A stretch of DNA of 37,714 bases from Rhizobium sp. Q54 (GTDB lineage: Bacteria; Pseudomonadota; Alphaproteobacteria; SHVV01): NCBI GenBank assembly GCA_945903685.1, contig CAMDOQ010000004.1, forward strand, positions 1-37,714. Direction: 5' to 3'. The position numbers were made by a program, and so were the translations under genes. Below are positions 1 through 8,619 of this stretch, in pieces (within the stretch, counting starts at the first letter, position 1; each line of letters begins with the position of its first letter). The notes beneath the pieces were generated by a model that was given only the letters and a program-made list of their open reading frames with translations, did no database searches and was not told the DNA's origin.

Positions 1-11
1 AAGGCCTGCGC

Positions 12-479
12 GTGCCGGCGCTCGCCGTCGTCATCGGCGACGTGCGCACGCTCGATTTGGTCTACAGCCAGCGGCTCGCGCTGGCGGCGCGGCGAAGCGG
101 GGTGGCGGCCCTGATCGTCCGCCCCGGGCTCGGCGGCGCGATGGCCGAGCCGAGCGCGGCGGCCATGGCCGAGCCGAGCGCGGCGGCAACGCGATGGTGG
201 GTGCGGACGGCGCCGGCTGCGGCGGTCGAACGGCCGGCGCCGCGCGGCATCGCTTGGGATCTCGATCTCGTTCGCGCCCGCGGCGGCGGCGGCGGGCGTT
301 GGCGCGTCGCCTGGCAGGGCGAGCGCTTCGCCGTGCTCGATCGCCGCGACGATCAACCTGCAGCCAGCGAGGTAGACCATGGCCCGGATCGTTTCGGTTT
401 GGCTCCCGTCCTTCGCCACCGACCGCCGGCACCGCACGGCGAGGTCGACGCCCGCGGCTTTTCCCGCCGCACCGGCTAA
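12..479 (+). CDS. imuA: ImuA-like (RecA/SulA-like mutasome accessory protein), C-terminal part, truncated by window start
   Basis: Translation PALAVVIGDVRTLDLVYSQRLALAARRSGVAALIV...W.LDLVRARGG; directly precedes and overlaps imuB. Confidence 0.75.
   Translation: MPALAVVIGDVRTLDLVYSQRLALAARRSGVAALIVRPGLGGAMAEPSAAAMAEPSAAATRWWVRTAPAAAVERPAPRGIAWDLDLVRARGGGGGRWRVAWQGERFAVLDRRDDQPAASEVDHGPDRFGLAPVLRHRPPAPHGEVDARGFSRRTG
141..188 (+). repeat. 24-bp perfect tandem duplication inside imuA (ATGGCCGAGCCGAGCGCGGCGGC[C/A])
   Basis: Two consecutive near-identical 24-mers, encoding MAEPSAAA twice. Confidence 0.9.
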
Positions 480-2139
480 GCCGTCCGCCGCTAAGCCGTT
501 CGTCGTCGTCACCGCCGATCATGGCGGGCTGCGCATCGCCGCGGTCGATGCGGCGGGCGAGGCCGCCGGTATCGTCCCCGGCATGGCGCTGGCGGACGCC
601 CGCGCGCTCTGTCCGGGCTTGGCCGTCGCGCCCGAGGATGTGGCCGGCGACCAAGCGGCGCTCCTGAAACTTGCCGCCTGGTGCGGCCGTTATACGCCCT
701 GGGTCGGTCCCGACCGCTTCGGCGACTACGCCAGCGGCCTCTTTCTCGATATCACCGGCTGCGCCCACTTGGTGGGCGGCGAAGCGGCGCTCCTCGCCGA
801 CCTCACCCGCCGGCTCGCCGGTCTCGGCATCGCGGCCCGCGCGGCCGTCGCCGACACGCCCGGCGCGGCGTGGGCGGTCGCCCGCTTCGTGCCGCCCGCG
901 GCCAACGTTCATCATCTGATCGTGCCGGCAGGGGCGACCGCGGCGGCGCTCGCTTCGCTCCCGGTCATGGGCCTGCGGATCGCACCCGAGACGGCGGCGA
1001 CGCTCGATCGCTTGGGCTTGAAGACGATCGGGACGCTGGCGCGCATTCCCCGTGCCGCACTCGCCGCGCGCTTCGGCGCCGGGCTGGTCGGCCGGCTCGA
1101 CGCTGCCTTGGGCTATGCGCGCGAGCCGATCTCGCCGCTCGAGCCGGCACCGGCGCTTCGCGCGAGCCTCGTGTTCGCCGAGCCGATCGCGCACACGGAC
1201 GGCGTCGCCCACGCGACCGAGCGGTTGCTGGCGGCGCTCATCGCCGATCTCGCGCGGGCCGCACTCGGCGCCCGCCGGTTGACGCTCGCGTTCTATCGCG
1301 CCGACGGCGAGGTGGTGTCGATCGCGATCGGCACCAGTCGGCCGACCCGCGACGTCAAGCACTTGACGCGGCTGTTCGCCGAGCGCTGGGCGCTGCTCGA
1401 TTTGGGCTTCGGCGCCGATGCCGCGGTGCTGGCAGCGACGATCGCCGAGCCGCTGCCGGCCGAGCAGATGACGTTCCGCGTCGCCCGGGGCGGCGCCGTC
1501 ACGGCGGCGACGCCAGAGGGGAGCGAGGGGAACGACGTCGAGTTGGCGGCGCTCGCCGATCGCCTCGGCAATCGCTTGGGCCTCACCAACGTCGTCCGAC
1601 CGCGCGCGGTCGCGAGCCACCTGCCCGAGCGGCGGGTGGCGTGGCAGGCGGCGGTGCGGCTCGCCGCGGCGGCGCCCGCTTCGCCGGCCGGGGTGCCATG
1701 GCCGGAGGCGCTGCCGCGGCCGCTCTGCCTGTTTCTCAAGCCCGAGCCGGTTGCCGTGGTCGCGCCGGTGCCCGACGACCCACCGGTCCTGTTCCGCTGG
1801 CGCAAGCGCGTCCATCGCATCGCCTGGGCCGAGGGCCCCGAGCGGATCGGTGCCGAGTGGTGGCGCGCGGCCGGACCGGCGCTCGCCGCCGCGCCGCTCG
1901 CGACCCGCGACTACTTCCGGGTCGAGGACGAGGACGGCCAGCGCTTCTGGCTCTATCGAAGCGGCCTCTACCGCACCGATCCGGCGCCGGTGATGGTGAT
2001 CGCGAGCCAGGACAGCGGCCCCGAAGTCCCGCATCGCGAACGGCGCGGTCCGCTCGCGTTCGCGCCGCCGCCTGCCGCTCCGCGGCCGGCCAGCCCGGCG
2101 TCGGGGCCGGCCTGGTTCCTGCACGGAATCTTCGCCTGA
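379..2139 (+). CDS. imuB: ImuB, catalytically degenerate Y-family DNA polymerase homologue
   Basis: MARIVSVWLPSFATDR...GDYASGLFLDITGCAHLVGGEAALL; lies between imuA and dnaE2. Confidence 0.9.
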   Translation: MARIVSVWLPSFATDRRHRTARSTPAAFPAAPAKPSAAKPFVVVTADHGGLRIAAVDAAGEAAGIVPGMALADARALCPGLAVAPEDVAGDQAALLKLAAWCGRYTPWVGPDRFGDYASGLFLDITGCAHLVGGEAALLADLTRRLAGLGIAARAAVADTPGAAWAVARFVPPAANVHHLIVPAGATAAALASLPVMGLRIAPETAATLDRLGLKTIGTLARIPRAALAARFGAGLVGRLDAALGYAREPISPLEPAPALRASLVFAEPIAHTDGVAHATERLLAALIADLARAALGARRLTLAFYRADGEVVSIAIGTSRPTRDVKHLTRLFAERWALLDLGFGADAAVLAATIAEPLPAEQMTFRVARGGAVTAATPEGSEGNDVELAALADRLGNRLGLTNVVRPRAVASHLPERRVAWQAAVRLAAAAPASPAGVPWPEALPRPLCLFLKPEPVAVVAPVPDDPPVLFRWRKRVHRIAWAEGPERIGAEWWRAAGPALAAAPLATRDYFRVEDEDGQRFWLYRSGLYRTDPAPVMVIASQDSGPEVPHRERRGPLAFAPPPAAPRPASPASGPAWFLHGIFA

Positions 2140-2310
2140 CTCGCCCAATGCCAGCAAAACGCCATCATGCTGCATGCATTTTGCTAGCTCGCGCCGACCG
2201 CATCGCGGCGATGACGCCCAAGGGTGCCGAGCAGGTCGACAGCACCGACCTCATTCGTGAGGAGCGCGCCCGCCGATGACTCTCATCGTCGACGCCGCCG
2301 CGAGGTACTG

Positions 2311-5300
2311 ATGCCCTACGCCGAGCTGCAGGCGACCAGCAACTTCTCGTTTCTGCGCGGCGCCGCACACCCCGAAGAGCTGGTGGTGCAGGCCAAGGCG
2401 GCGGGCTTGGCAGCGTTGGCGCTCACCGACCGCAATACGCTCGCCGGCGTCGTCCGCGGGCACTTGGCGGCCAAGGAAGCGGGCTTGCGCTACGTGGTCG
2501 GCGCCCGGCTCGATGTGAGCGACGGCGCGAGCGCGCTCTGCTTTCCCACGGACCGCACCGCCTACGGCCGTTTGGCGCGCCTCATCACGGTGGGGCGCCG
2601 GCGCGCACCCAAAGGCAAGTGCGAGATCGTCCGCGCCGAGGCCTGGGCGCACGGCGAGGGGCAGCTCTTCGTCGTGATTCCGCCCGCGGAGGTTGCCGAC
2701 GAAGCCGCCTTCGCCGCCGAGCTCACCGCCTGGGCCGATCATTTTCCCGGCCGCGTCTACTGCGCCGCGAGCTATCTCTATCGGGGCGATGATCGCGCCC
2801 GGCTCGCGCGGCTCAAAGCGATGGCCGATGCGGCGCGCGCGCCGCTCCTCGCCACCAACGACGTCCACTACCACATCCCGGCGCGGCGCCCGCTCCAGGA
2901 CGTGCTCACCTGCATCCGCGAGCACTGCACGGTCGACGACGCAGGCTATCGCCTGTTCGCCAACGCCGAGCGCTACGTGAAGCCGCCGGCCGAGATGGCG
3001 CGGCTCTTTGCCGATTATCCCGACGCGCTCGCGCGCACGGTCGAACTCGTCGCGCGTTGCTGCTTCGCGCTCGATGAACTTCGCTACGAATATCCGGACG
3101 TGAACGAGGAAGCGGCGCGCGATCCGCAGGCCGAACTCGTGCGGCTCGCCAGGGCCGGCGCCGCCGAGCGCTACCCGGGCGGCATTCCCGACAAGGTCAA
3201 GCGGCTGCTCGACCACGAACTCGCGCTGATCGGCCAGCTCGCCTACGCGCCCTATTTCTTGACCGTCCACGACACCGTCCGCTTCGCGAAAAGCCAGGAC
3301 ATCCTCTGCCAGGGCCGCGGTTCGGCCGCCAATTCGGCGGTCTGCTATTGCCTCGGCATCACCGCGGTCGACCCCGACCGCATCGACCTCCTGTTCGAGC
3401 GGTTCATCTCGGCCGAGCGCAACGAGCCGCCCGACATCGACGTCGACTTCGAGCACGAGCGGCGCGAGGAGGTGATCCAGTACATCTACGGCAAGTACGG
3501 GCGCGAGCGCGCCGGCTTGACCGCCGTCGTCATCAGCTACCGCTGGCGGAGCGCGATCCGCGAGGTTGCCAAGGCGCTCGGGCTTTCGGCCGATATCGGC
3601 GGCGCGCTCGCCGGCTACGTCTGGGGCCAGTCGAGCAGGGGCCTCGACCTCGCCCAGGTGCGCGAACTCGGGCTCGACCCGGAAGACGCGCGGCTCTGGC
3701 TCGCGCTCCGGCTCGCCAAGGAGTTGACCGGCTTCCCGCGCCACCTGTCGCAACACCCGGGCGGCTTCGTCATGAGCCGCGGGCCCTTGTGCGAAGTGGT
3801 GCCGATCGCCAACGCGGCGATGCCCGACCGCACCATGATCGAGTGGGACAAGGACGACATCGACGCACTCGGGATCCTGAAAGTCGATGTCCTGGGCTTG
3901 GGCATGCTCACCTGCATCCGCAAGGCGTTCCATTTGATCGAGCGCCACCACGGCCGCGCGCTTACCCTCGCCAACCTCCCGCCCGAGGACCCCACCGTTT
4001 ACGACATGCTGTGCCTGGCCGATTCGGTTGGCGTGTTCCAGGTCGAGAGCCGGGCGCAGATGACGATGCTGCCGCGCTTGAAGCCGCGCTCGTTCTACGA
4101 CCTCGTGATCGAGGTCGCGATCGTCCGCCCCGGCCCGATCCAGGGCGACATGGTGCACCCCTACCTTCGCCGCCGCTCGGGCCAGGAGCCGGTCGCGTAT
4201 CCCTCGGAGGCGCTCCGGAACGTGCTTGCCAAGACCTACGGCGTGCCGCTCTTCCAGGAGCAGGCGATGCAGATCGCGATCGTCGGCGCCGGCTTCGCTC
4301 CGGCCGAGGCCGACCGCCTGCGCCGCGCCATGGCGACCTTCCGCCGCATGGGCACGATCCATACCTTCCGCGAGAAGTTCATCGCCGGCATGATCGGCAA
4401 CGGCTACGAGGAAGACTACGCGGTCCGCTGCTTCAAGCAGATCGAGGGCTTCGGCGACTACGGCTTCCCCGAATCGCACGCCGCTTCGTTCGCGCTCCTG
4501 GTCTACGTCTCGTCGTGGCTCAAGTGCCACTACCCGGCGGCGTTCGCGGCCGCGCTCCTGAACAGCCAACCGATGGGCTTCTACGCCCCGGCCCAGATCG
4601 TGCGCGATGCCCGCGATCATGGCGTTCAGGTGCGTCCGGTCGACGTCAACGCGAGCCAATGGGACTGCACGCTCGAAGCGGCGTCCTCCCACCCGGCGCT
4701 TCGCGCCGACCTCCCCCACGAGGGGGGAGGGACAGAAAAAAAAGTCGCGCCGCTCCACCAAATAGCTGTCCCCCTCCCCTTGTGGGAGGGGGTAGGGGGA
4801 GGGGTCAAGGGCAGTCCCGCCTGGCGCGCACCCGAGGATGCACGGACCGCGCTCCGCCTGGGCTTGCGCGAAGTCAAAGGCTTGGGCGAGGCCGACGCAG
4901 CGGCACTTGCGGCCGCGCGCGCTGCGCTGCCCGAAACGCGCTTCGCCGACATGCACGAACTCTGGCGGCGGAGCGGGCTCAAGCCGGCGACGTTGGCGCT
5001 CCTGGCGGATGCCGATGCGTTCGGCTCGATGGGGCTTTCGCGGCGGAAGGCGCTGTGGGCGGTCAAGGGCTTCAAGGACTCAGCCCTCCCGCTCTTCGCG
5101 GCCATGGAGTCCCTCCCCCCTCAAGGGGGGGAGGGTAGGGAGGGGGGTAAGGAGAGGGGTGAAGGGGATGCGCTCTACACGAGTTCGATCGAGCAGGGGG
5201 CCGAACCCGCAGTCGACCTCCCGGTGATGCCGATCGGCGAAGAAGTCTTGACCGACTATGCGGCGATGCGCCTTTCGCTTAAGTCGCATCCGCTCGCGCT

Positions 5301-5847
5301 GTTGCGTCCCGCCTTGGCGCGGACGAAGCACATCCCGTCGGCGACGCTGGCGGACGTCGCGCCGGGCGCGCGGGTCAAGGTCGCGGGCCTCGTCATCAGC
5401 CGCCAGCGCCCGGGCACTGCGAGCGGCGTCATCTTCATGACGCTCGAGGACGAGACCGGGGTCGCCAACGTGATCGTATGGCCGCGCATGTTCGAGAAGA
5501 ACCGCAAGACCGTGCTGCGGTCGCGGCTCCTGTCGGTGACGGGCAAGGTCGAGCGCGAGGGGCTCGTCATCCACGTCGTCGCCGACCGGATGCGGGACGA
5601 GACCGCGCGGCTTTTCGATTTAGGCGAACTCGATTCGCTGAAAGGATTCGACGTCCGCCACGCCCACGCCCAACCCGCGCCCGCGACCGGTTACGCAACG
5701 CGACCGCTGGCGACCGGCGGCAACGCCAACAACGATCACTTGAAGATGGGATTTGTGGGCGGCCCCGCCGATCAGGCCGCGACCGGGCGGCCATCCGATC
5801 CCGGTACCGTCGCCCGTCGCCTGTTCCCGTCGCGGGATTTTCACTGA
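2311..5847 (+). CDS. dnaE2: Error-prone DNA polymerase DnaE2 (ImuC) with two in-frame low-complexity insertions
   Basis: PHP start MPYAELQATSNFSFLRGAAHPEEL, active-site DIDVDFEHERREEVIQY, C-terminus SRDFH; start chosen at 2311 by homology to the family N-terminus. Confidence 0.95.
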   Translation: MPYAELQATSNFSFLRGAAHPEELVVQAKAAGLAALALTDRNTLAGVVRGHLAAKEAGLRYVVGARLDVSDGASALCFPTDRTAYGRLARLITVGRRRAPKGKCEIVRAEAWAHGEGQLFVVIPPAEVADEAAFAAELTAWADHFPGRVYCAASYLYRGDDRARLARLKAMADAARAPLLATNDVHYHIPARRPLQDVLTCIREHCTVDDAGYRLFANAERYVKPPAEMARLFADYPDALARTVELVARCCFALDELRYEYPDVNEEAARDPQAELVRLARAGAAERYPGGIPDKVKRLLDHELALIGQLAYAPYFLTVHDTVRFAKSQDILCQGRGSAANSAVCYCLGITAVDPDRIDLLFERFISAERNEPPDIDVDFEHERREEVIQYIYGKYGRERAGLTAVVISYRWRSAIREVAKALGLSADIGGALAGYVWGQSSRGLDLAQVRELGLDPEDARLWLALRLAKELTGFPRHLSQHPGGFVMSRGPLCEVVPIANAAMPDRTMIEWDKDDIDALGILKVDVLGLGMLTCIRKAFHLIERHHGRALTLANLPPEDPTVYDMLCLADSVGVFQVESRAQMTMLPRLKPRSFYDLVIEVAIVRPGPIQGDMVHPYLRRRSGQEPVAYPSEALRNVLAKTYGVPLFQEQAMQIAIVGAGFAPAEADRLRRAMATFRRMGTIHTFREKFIAGMIGNGYEEDYAVRCFKQIEGFGDYGFPESHAASFALLVYVSSWLKCHYPAAFAAALLNSQPMGFYAPAQIVRDARDHGVQVRPVDVNASQWDCTLEAASSHPALRADLPHEGGGTEKKVAPLHQIAVPLPLWEGVGGGVKGSPAWRAPEDARTALRLGLREVKGLGEADAAALAAARAALPETRFADMHELWRRSGLKPATLALLADADAFGSMGLSRRKALWAVKGFKDSALPLFAAMESLPPQGGEGREGGKERGEGDALYTSSIEQGAEPAVDLPVMPIGEEVLTDYAAMRLSLKSHPLALLRPALARTKHIPSATLADVAPGARVKVAGLVISRQRPGTASGVIFMTLEDETGVANVIVWPRMFEKNRKTVLRSRLLSVTGKVEREGLVIHVVADRMRDETARLFDLGELDSLKGFDVRHAHAQPAPATGYATRPLATGGNANNDHLKMGFVGGPADQAATGRPSDPGTVARRLFPSRDFH
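4684..4815 (+). repeat. REPIN-like pair of inverted G/C palindromes inserted in frame in dnaE2
   Basis: CGGCGCttcGCGCCG (4695-4709), CCTCCCCC-acga-GGGGGGAGG (4710-4730), CCCCCTCCC-cttgt-GGGAGGGGG (4770-4792); outer GGGACAG (4729-4735)/CTGTCCC (4766-4772) shows the two units are in inverted orientation. Confidence 0.85.
5108..5150 (+). repeat. Second, single-unit G/C palindrome of the same family, in frame in dnaE2
   Basis: CCCTCCCCCC (5111-5120) tcaa GGGGGGGAGGG (5125-5135) followed by TAGGGAGGGGGGTAAGG. Confidence 0.8.
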
Positions 5848-5868
5848 CCCGCGCAAGCCTACGCGCGC

Positions 5869-7047
5869 CTACCGCTTGAGCTCCCGCATCGACTGGTCGA
5901 GGCCGTCGAGCGTCAAGGGATACATCCGCCCGCTCACCGTCTGGTGCATGACCTGGATCGAGGGGGTCGACTCCCAGTATTTGGGCGGCGACGGATTGAG
6001 CCAGACCGCGTGCTTATAGTGGTCGAGCAGGCGGCGCATCCACACCGATCCAGCCTCCTCGTTCCAGTGCTCGATCGAGCCACCGGGCGCGGTGATTTCG
6101 TAGGGGCTCATAGTGGCATCGCCAACGAAGATGAGCTTGTAATCGGGCCCGTAGGTGTTGATGAGGTCGCGGGTCTCGGTTCGCTCGGCGTGGCGGCGGC
6201 GGTTGTCGCGCCACAGGCCCTCGTAGACGCAATTGTGGAAGTAATAATACTCGAGGTGCTTGAATTCGGCCCGCGCCGCCGAGAAGAGCTCCTCGCAGGT
6301 GCGGGTATGGACGTTCATCGAGCCGCCGACGTCGAGGAGCAAGAGCACCTTGACCGCGTTGTGGCGCTCCGGGACGAGCTTTAGGTCGAGGTAGCCCGCG
6401 TTCTTCGCGGTCGAGCGGATCGTGTCGGGCAGGTCGAGTTCGAGCTCGGCGCCCTCGCGCGCAAATTGGCGAAGGCGTCGGAGCGCCACCTTGATGTTGC
6501 GCGTGCCCAAGACGACCGAGTCGTCCAGGTTCTTGAAGTCGCGCCGGTCCCACACTTTGACCGCGCGGCCTTCGCGGTTTTCGTCCTGGCCGATGCGGAT
6601 GCCTTCGGGGTTGTAGCCATAGGCGCCGAAGGGCGAAGTGCCGGCCGTGCCGATCCACTTCTTGCCGCCCTGGTGGCGCGCTTTCTGCTCGGCCAGGCGC
6701 TGCTTCAAGACTTCCAACAGTTTGTCGAGCCCGCCCAGCGCCTCGATCATCGCCTTTTCTTCGGGCGTCAGGAACTTCTCCGCGAGCTTCTTCAGCCACT
6801 CGGCCGGGATCTCGACCGCGAGCGGGTCGGCCGGCGCTTCGAGACCCTTGAAGCAGTGGCCGAACACGCGATCGAACTTGTCCAGGTTGCGCTCGTCCTT
6901 CACCAGGATCGCGCGCGCGAGGTAATAGAAATCGTCGACCTTGTGCTCGGCGATGCCGGCTGCCATCGCCTCCATCAGCGCGAGATACTCCTTGAGGCTC
7001 ACCGGCACCTTGGCCGCGCGGAGTTCGGTGAAGAAGTTGAGGAACAC
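5869..7047 (-). CDS. VWA domain-containing CoxE-like protein (MoxR-associated)
   Basis: VFLNFFTELRAAKVPVSLKEYLALMEAM...LLLDVGGSMNVHTRTCEELFSAARAEFKHLEYYYFHNCVYE; GTG start proposed at 7047 just after the moxR stop. Confidence 0.85.
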   Translation of the reverse strand: MFLNFFTELRAAKVPVSLKEYLALMEAMAAGIAEHKVDDFYYLARAILVKDERNLDKFDRVFGHCFKGLEAPADPLAVEIPAEWLKKLAEKFLTPEEKAMIEALGGLDKLLEVLKQRLAEQKARHQGGKKWIGTAGTSPFGAYGYNPEGIRIGQDENREGRAVKVWDRRDFKNLDDSVVLGTRNIKVALRRLRQFAREGAELELDLPDTIRSTAKNAGYLDLKLVPERHNAVKVLLLLDVGGSMNVHTRTCEELFSAARAEFKHLEYYYFHNCVYEGLWRDNRRRHAERTETRDLINTYGPDYKLIFVGDATMSPYEITAPGGSIEHWNEEAGSVWMRRLLDHYKHAVWLNPSPPKYWESTPSIQVMHQTVSGRMYPLTLDGLDQSMRELKR

Positions 7048-7067
7048 GGGGGGCCGCGCTCCGCCGA

Positions 7068-7913
<846 letters not shown>

Positions 7914-7968
7914 TCTCGACCCGCACTATGACCGCATGAACGAAAGCCCAACTTAGGGGGTCGGGACG

Positions 7969-8589
7969 ATGCGATCAACCGCGCGTCCCGCGGCGGACGG
8001 CGTCCGCGATCTTGCGGCGCTGCTCGGGGCGATTCGCGCCTGCCGGCTCTGCGAGGCGCACCTGCCGCTCGGGCCCAGACCGACACTGGTCGCCGCCGCC
8101 AGCGCCCACATCCTGATCGCGGGCCAGGCGCCGGGCACCAAGGTCCATGCGACCGGGATCCCGTGGAACGACGCGAGCGGCGATCGCCTACGCCAGTGGC
8201 TCGGGCTCGACCGCGCGGCGTTCTACGATGCGCGCCGGATCGCGATCGTGCCGATGGGTTTCTGCTATCCGGGCAAGAACGCGAGCGGCGATCTGCCGCC
8301 GCGGCCCGAGTGTGCCGCGACCTGGCACGGTCCGCTGCTTGCCGAACTCGCCAAGGTCGAGCTGATCGTCGCGGTCGGGAGCTACGCCCACGCCTATCAC
8401 CTGGGACGAAAACGCAAGGCGACCTTGACCGCGACCGTGCGCGCATGGCGGGCGTTCCGGCCCAGGGTCGTGCCGATCCCGCACCCGTCGTGGCACAACA
8501 ACCGCTGGCTCAAAGACAACCCGTGGTTCGAGGCGGAGACGATTCCGTATCTACGCGCCCGAGTCGCGCGGCTGATCGCGGCGGAGTAA
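7969..8589 (+). CDS. Uracil-DNA glycosylase superfamily protein, 4Fe-4S type
   Basis: GQAPGTKVHATGIPWND motif, HPS motif (PIPHPSWHNN), CRLC plus C-x15-C (CYPGKNASGDLPPRPEC). Confidence 0.85.
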   Translation: MRSTARPAADGVRDLAALLGAIRACRLCEAHLPLGPRPTLVAAASAHILIAGQAPGTKVHATGIPWNDASGDRLRQWLGLDRAAFYDARRIAIVPMGFCYPGKNASGDLPPRPECAATWHGPLLAELAKVELIVAVGSYAHAYHLGRKRKATLTATVRAWRAFRPRVVPIPHPSWHNNRWLKDNPWFEAETIPYLRARVARLIAAE

Positions 8590-8619
8590 CGTTCGCCCGA
8601 TCGAATCCCCGGGGGAGCC

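Noticed and set aside
31-2175. 714-aa minus-strand ORF antisense to imuA/imuB
   Set aside because: Arg-rich low-complexity translation, no recognisable domain; imuB is well supported on the plus strand.
681-2279. 532-aa plus-strand ORF overlapping imuB
   Set aside because: Out-of-frame shadow of imuB; only its last 22 codons (2211-2279) are considered separately as a possible TA relic.
2140-2310. LexA/SOS box for dnaE2
   Set aside because: No GAAC-N7-GTTC-like site seen between imuB and dnaE2; a cassette promoter would be upstream of imuA, outside the window.
2251-4956. 901-aa minus-strand ORF antisense to dnaE2
   Set aside because: Composition is Arg/Ala/Gly/His-rich with no family motifs; the opposite strand encodes a clear DnaE2. 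Typical antisense open frame in high-GC DNA.
3348-5138. 596-aa plus-strand ORF overlapping dnaE2
   Set aside because: Out-of-frame shadow of dnaE2, Arg/Pro-rich.
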